From positions 1-7,210 of the forward strand of contig CAZVYS010000036.1 in NCBI GenBank assembly GCA_964630755.1: a stretch of 7,210 bases of DNA, read 5' to 3'. The number at the start of each line of letters is the position of its first letter. The stretch's first letter is position 1. The notes under the pieces were generated by a model, which worked only from the letters and a program-made list of their open reading frames with translations, made no database searches and was not told the origin of the DNA. The DNA comes from CAZVYS01 sp964630755 (GTDB lineage: Bacteria > Patescibacteriota > Microgenomatia > UBA1400 > CG1-02-47-37). This document shows, piece after piece, positions 1-6,400 of the stretch. A program made the position numbers and the translations under genes.

Positions 1-55
1 CTCTAAAGAACATGACACCGTTTTTTGAACCATCCCAGTCTGAAGGGTAGAAGTT
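1..55. repeat. 55-bp perfect direct DNA repeat, copy 2
   Basis: This is identical over 55 bases to 2278-2332, which lies 2277 bp (759 codons) away. It is truncated by the window edge, so the true tract may be longer. The edge at 55/56 coincides with a change from shared AAC (Asn) to TAT (Tyr here) against CAA (Gln in copy 1). Confidence 0.93.
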
Positions 56-466
56 ATAGCCTTGTTGAATTGTAACATCATTGTATTGAGGCACTCTTTG
101 CAACATAACTCGTTGAGTACCAGCTGAGTCACCTAAGTTAGAGTCGTCGTCAATGTTATCACCATAGTATTTGGTTTTAGCAGAGGCAAAGTAGATGATA
201 TCGCCTTCGACGCGATCGACTCTAACAGTTTCGTAGTTACCAACATTAATATAGGCAGTAGAAGTGCCTTGAAGATTAATAAGTAAGATTTCGTCACCAG
301 CAGAGATACAACCAGTGGAGATGCCGACAGTGGTAGTGGCAGTAGTGTTAGTTAAAGATTCAACATTGTAGTTGACCGCATCACCGCCGTCAGAGCAAGA
401 GCGGCCAGAGATAGTGTCCACAGTGTTGATATCTGTATTAACCGATATATCAATGTCACCGTCAGC
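1..466 (-). repeat. 155-residue beta-rich module, copy 2 (cut by window edge)
   Basis: This module (residues 2249-2403) starts ADGDIDISV and ends with the same NFYPSDWDGSKNGVMFFR as copy 1. It keeps SGRSCSDGGDAVNY, GDEILLINLQG, YINVGNYET, KYYGDN and AGTQRVMLQRVP, with no insertion or deletion relative to 2743-2279. The cysteines fall at codons 395-397 and 308-310, matching copy 1. The least conserved block is module positions 81-90 (2 of 10 identical), which may be an exposed loop or edge strand. The gene continues past base 1. By analogy with copy 1, the next residues should be a beta strip and then a Gly-rich segment. Confidence 0.85.
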
Positions 467-3400
467 ACCAGTACCAGAGTAGTAGCCACCAAGTTGATTA
501 ACTGAAGTTAGGTTTTTTGAAGTATGAATGGATTTGTAGTCATCAAGATCGATTTCAGTGATGGTTAGTCTTTCCTCATGATCATATTCTTCGTAGTTGT
601 TTTGATTGGGTAGGCGGTCGTTAATAGTTTGTGCTGAGCCGTCGTTGTAGGTGATTCTAACTTCGGAAAGGGTGGGAGTATTTAAGATGTTGGTGGTAGA
701 CATGATAGCTCGGTATTGAAGATAGTTGTTGGCAGTGGAAGTGATTGAAGAACCGGAAGAGTTAGTGAGCATGTTTTCGATTTCTAAAGAATCCATGTAA
801 ACAGTAGTAGAGTTGGGTTTAACTGTGATTCTTAGTTTAGTAACAGCATCACGAGCAGTGGTAGTGATGTCAGATAAGTCCCAGTAAACTTTTTGCCAGA
901 CATCAGCTTGCTCGATCTTAAAATCTTCTTCTTGCTCAGTGGCCGCTGATTCACCAAAACCAAGGCGAACGGTTTGGCCGGCAGTTGAAGATCTGAGCCA
1001 AGCAGTTAAGAACTGGTAACCAGTAAAGTCAACGGCCGTAATAGTATCTTCAGCATAGCCATTGGCAGCAGTGGAGGTGAATTTAGTCAAGTTACCAGCA
1101 GTTGATTCGTCTTCGTCTTCGTAGTAATCAATGTCACGAGTGACATCGCCTTCGGCCACGGTAACATTGCTGCCAGTCCAGTCTCCATGAGTGTCCATGT
1201 TGTTTAGAACTTTATAGTTAGTATCTAAGACCATTGGCTTCCAGGCTTCCCAGGTACCGTCGGTTGAGTCGGTCGAGTTACCGGATCGGGTCTGGATCTG
1301 GATCTCACCGTTAGTGTCTAAGTCTTCAGTCCAAGCAATATTTGTAAAAGAAGTAGCGCCAGGAGTGGCTAGTTCTTTAGAGACCCAGACCTCGTAAGGA
1401 TTGTATTCTTCGGATAAAGTGTCAACAGTGTAGGTGGGTGAAGTAGTGCCTGAGATAGAAGAAACAGAGTAGGTGGCTATCCTCCCACTCCCGCCCGTAC
1501 CACCGTTTGATTGAGTGCTGTAAGCGCCTGTGCCACCTGAACCACCAGAGGCAGCCACTAAGGAAGAACCTAAGGTAAGGGTGTCACCAACCAGCTTGAT
1601 CGAGCCACCAGCTCCTCCACCTCCTCCACCAGAAGCAGAACCAGTAGCATTAGAGCCATTAGCGCCGTCGTTAGAGATAGTACCAGAGACAGTGATAGAG
1701 TCAGCGGCAATGTAGACAATACCACCACCATCACCAGCAGAGCCGCTCTTGCCACTACTATACTCTGCACCTTCTCCACCTGAGGAACCAAACATTAAGT
1801 CAGTTAGATTAGCATCTCCATAAGTACCGCCTCCTCCTCCTCCAGAGTAACCAGAGTTGTAGGCATAACCATCTCCAGAAGAGTTGGTGCCACCATCAGA
1901 GCCTTTGATTGAACTACTGCCTCCACCAGCAGTAGCAGCTGTACCAAAACCCCCTCCACCACCACCAGCTCCATGGCCACCACCGCCTCCACCCGCTCCT
2001 CCAGCTGAGTCAGAGCCATCGTGGTTATTAGAGCCAGTACTACCACCAGCTCCTCCACCGCCTCCACAAGCACCATCACCACCTTCCCAGCTACGACCAC
2101 CACCACCGGCAGCTCCATCAGTGCCTTCAACACCATCCTGACCACCAATACCTCCAACACCACAGAAAGCTTCACCACCATCACCACCCCAGTGATTACC
2201 TTTATCTGAGTTACTAGGTCCACGATAACCTTTACTATCTGCATGAATGTTACCGTTAATAGCCACTGCTCCGGTGGCTCTAAAGAACATGACACCGTTT
2301 TTTGAACCATCCCAGTCTGAAGGGTAGAAGTTTTGAGAACCGTTGATAGTAACAGTGGTGTAGTTAGGTACCCTTTGAAGCATGACCCTTTGAGTGCCAG
2401 CAGCAGTACCTAAGTTGGTGTCGTCGTCACTATTGTCACCGTAGTAGTTGGTTTTGGAGTCAGTGAAAGTGATGATATTAGTGCTGATGGCCGAAATCCT
2501 TAAGGTCTCCCAGTTGCCAACATTAGTGTAAGCAGTGTTGGTGCCTTGGAGATTGATAAGCAAGATCTCGTCACCTAGAGCTAGGCAGCCACCAGAAGGG
2601 GTGGTAGATAGAGTAGCAGTGGTGGCGGTTAAGGAAGAGACAGAGTAGTTAACAGCATCACCACCATCAGGACAGGAGCGACCAGAGATAAGGTCAGTAA
2701 CATTAATGTCAGTGGAGGAGGAGACAGTGATAGCGCCGTCAACGCCGTTGCCTGTGTCATCGTTTTGGTAATCAAGTTTAACTGAAGTGGTTTTCTTTTT
2801 TTCATTAAAGGCAGGATTCATTTCGTTGTCTAGATCATGATCAATAGTTTGGGACTTGTCTTGGATTTTTTTCCAAAGGGTGTCGTAGAACCAGCCGATT
2901 AAAGAGATGTCGTTTGTGCCTTGGTTGTGGGCGATCTCGATGTAGCCTTTGTCTGGAGCAGTGGTGTCGGTGGCAGTGTACTTGGTCATGTCTTGAGCTA
3001 ATCGGTGATAAGAAGCATCACCAGTACGAACATACAAATGGTCAACGTCAGAGTCGTAGTAAACAGTGCCTTCGGCAGTGACAGTGGTGGAAGCCACTGG
3101 AGTAAAGGTGATGCTGTTGGTGACTTTGAGATTGCCTTCGGAAACATCGATAAAGACAGGAGCCTCTGGGCCAGTGCCGCCGATACCGACATCGTCAGTG
3201 GTGGCAGTTAAGTAAGTGGTTGTACCTCCATCTGTCCAAAGACCACCGGGGGCAGCCCAGGATCCAGCTGAGTTTTTGATTTCAATAGTGCCTGAGTTAT
3301 CCCTAACACCATAACCAGACTCACCATCAGTGTCGCCCCAATTGATGTAACCACCAGCATCAAGACCAATGTTGCCAGCCACATCAAGTTTGTGGTCTGG

Positions 3401-6400
3401 AGAAGCATCGCCGATGCCCACATTACCAGCAAGTTCAATAGTCATGACATTTGAATCGGCACCGCTGAGCTCGTCAAGAACAAAGTCACCAGCGTTGTCA
3501 ACACCGATTGACCACCATTCTGAGGCTCCACTGCCGGTAACTAATTCAATACCTTTTCTAGAACCAGGTGTTTCACTATATGGAGTAACGATTGTGAGCT
3601 TGCCATAAGGATCAGTGGTGCCGATGCCGATATTGCCGTTGTTATCCAGTCTGACCATTTCGGTAGTGCTTTCGGTAAAGACTAAAGGGCCATCGGCGTC
3701 ATAGGCTAAGACGGTTGAGCGAGCTGGCCAAGTAGAACCACCAGAGGCCATCAAGCCAAAAGAGGCGTTGTCGCCAGAGTCGTTTTCGAGTAAGACTCTA
3801 GAAATGGTGTTACCAGTGCCAGCTGATTCGATTTTTAGGTTAGCGTCTAGGGCGGAACTTTCGTAAAGATGAAATTGAGCCCCTGGGTCAGTGATACCGA
3901 TACCGACATTACCACTTTCTTCAACTCTAAATAGCTCGTTAGCAATGGTAGCTGAGTTGTTAACAATGGCAAATTTGTCAGATGATTCATTGTTGTTACT
4001 GTCAATTACTACGATTACATCGCCGATTGAAGAAAGACCGGTGGAGTTTGAGACATAACCTGTAATGCTATCTTCATCAAAACCTAGCCATGAATCGGTA
4101 TAGACGCTGTTGATCAAGCGTTTATTGCCATTAGCGCCAAGAGTAAGATTGCCCTTAATAATAGTATCTGTATCTGTAGTGAGTGTGCTAGTAAACCTGC
4201 CAGTGCCAGTGACGTCTAAGCCATAACCCGGATCCGTTGTGCCGATGCCTAAGTTACCAGAAGAGTCTATGCGGACGGCTTCAGCAATAGAGCCTGAAGC
4301 AGCGGTGTGGAAAGCTAGCTCAAAATTAGCAGAGGCGGTGGGCCTGAGAGCTTCGATTCTAGCAGTTGAGCCCCAGAGAAATTCACTGGCTCCGGCAAAT
4401 CTAAAGTCAATGCCCATACTATTACTGCCATTATTAGTGATTTCGTCAAAAGTAAGCATTGAGGTATAGCCGGATACGGAAGAAGCAATGGCTAGTTTAC
4501 TGGTGGGGTCGGTTGTGGCAAGGCCGACGTTAGAGCCGGTATCATAGAAAATGGAGTTTTCAAGGGCAGTGGTGCCGTTGAAGCGGGGGATGTAGTTGTC
4601 TGTGCCAGAGCCGGTGATAGTGCCAGTAGGAGCATCGATCCAGTCAATGCCAGAAGCAGTGGTAGAGAGGACTTGGCCGGGGGTGCCGACAGCGTTGTTT
4701 TCATCATAGAGTTGACCATCTAGTCTCATGTCGCCTAAAACATCAAGGAGGCGAGTGGGGTCAGTGATACCGATACCGACATTACCGCTAGTATCAATGA
4801 CAAAGTGATTGACAGCACTAAAACCACTATTATTATTTATTTTAAGCAAACTAAGACTGTCGTCATATCCAATCCAACCTTTAGTAGTTCCACCTTCGTA
4901 TAATCTAATTAAGTTGTCACCGCTATTGGTTTCTAGATTCATTATTACATCGCTAGCGTCGTAGACAACAAGAGTCTCTGTTGGGTCAGTGGTGCCAATG
5001 CCAATATTACCGTTTGAGTCAATGATTAGATCTAAATCGTCTGAAAATGCGGTACCGATGCCAAAAACCTGGTCGTTGTCGTCATAGCCGATGTAACCTT
5101 TGGTGCCACTATTGGCAACAAATTTAATAAAAGTGTCGTTGTCGCCAGTATTTTCTAATTGTAATCCAGTGCCTCCAGAAGCAGTGGATTTAAGATCAAG
5201 TAAATAGCCAGGGTCGGTAGTACCGATGCCCACATTACCGTTGTTATCAATGCGGATTCTTTCGGTACCACCAGCAAAAAAGTCAATCGTGTCGGCAGTT
5301 GATTCGGTAATATAAGTGTTGCCAGAGACAGAGCCGTCTAAGCGGTATTTGCTGGTAGCGGGAATAGTAATGTCGCCTTCGATCATTTGCAGGCCATTGC
5401 CTTCGCGGTAAAAGACTGCGATGTTGTTGTCACCATCGTCGCGGATATAAAGATTGCCGTTGTCTAGGTCAAGATAGTTTTGGTTTGAGGCATGGAAGAA
5501 CTCGATGTCAGTGCCAGTGCCAAGTGTTAAGACGGAATCATCAGGTAAATGTAAAGCTTTTTGAGGGTCTGTATAGCCAATGCCAATGTAGCCATTGTCG
5601 CCATCAATGTGAAGGCGGTCTGAACCACCGGCTAAGGTGCGGATGTCATTGCCAGAGACTTCAAAATACTCACCATCTGAAGTGGAGTCACCAAAGACAT
5701 AGCGTGAGTCAGAATAAATGCTGTTGCCGTCATCAGCGTGAATGTGGCCAGAAACTTCTAGTTTGAATTGGGGATTGGTGGTGCCGATACCTACATTACC
5801 GTTCATTATTTCAATATCTCCATCCGTTTGAATTCTCAATCCTTCAATAGCTGTGCCAGAACCATTAGCTAGTAATACGAGAGTAGTGTATGCCTCTATG
5901 TTTGCTTCACCAGCTGCATCAACATAGCCAGCTAAGTAATAAGCTGAGCGATTGTCATATCCATATATATTTAAAGCTGTGTTGTCTGCAGATTGTGCAA
6001 TGGTTAGTTTTGTGTCTGGATCTGTCGTGCCAATACCGACGTTATTAGAGGCGTTAATAGTAATCCCGGTGGCTGTAGAAACTCCGATATTAATAACTTC
6101 ATTGGAGTTGGATATTAGGTTCCAGATTGGGTTAGCAACGTTATCACTTGGGAATAGTTCAATAAAGCCACCAGCACTAGTTGTTTGACTAAAACCAGAT
6201 GTTGAGCCACCAGTAGCTTGAAGTTGAAGTTTAGTGATTGGTAAGGTTAAACCAATACCTACATTTCCAGTAGATTCATCCAGGAATAGCACTTCAGACC
6301 CGCCGTCAGTGTAGAAGCGAATATCGCCATCAGCAGCGATCATTTGAACGGCATTACCAGCTTCGGCGTAGACTTCAGCTAGATTTTGGTCGTCAGTGCC

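Noticed and set aside
20..28. T-run near the window start as a terminator
   Set aside because: It is the complement of an in-frame AAA AAC pair inside the gene, has no preceding hairpin, and the same run recurs inside coding sequence at 2298-2303.
1530..2209. Plus-strand Pro-rich and Thr/Ser-rich open frames at 1530-1715, 1884-2141 and 2021-2209
   Set aside because: They are the antisense of the Gly-rich codons (GGN read backwards gives NCC). They overlap the coherent minus-strand gene and show no domain or convincing start context.
1570..2310. Minus-strand Val/Leu-rich frames at 1570-1791 and 1804-2310
   Set aside because: They are a shifted frame of the Gly-rich coding region (GGT GGT read as GTG GTG). 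The apparent hydrophobic segments are an artefact of that shift, not membrane helices.
1..2332. Direct repeats as ends of a transposon or integrated element
   Set aside because: The 55-bp tracts are coding, lie at equivalent points of paralogous modules, and the sequence between them is continuous in-frame protein with no transposase or integrase.
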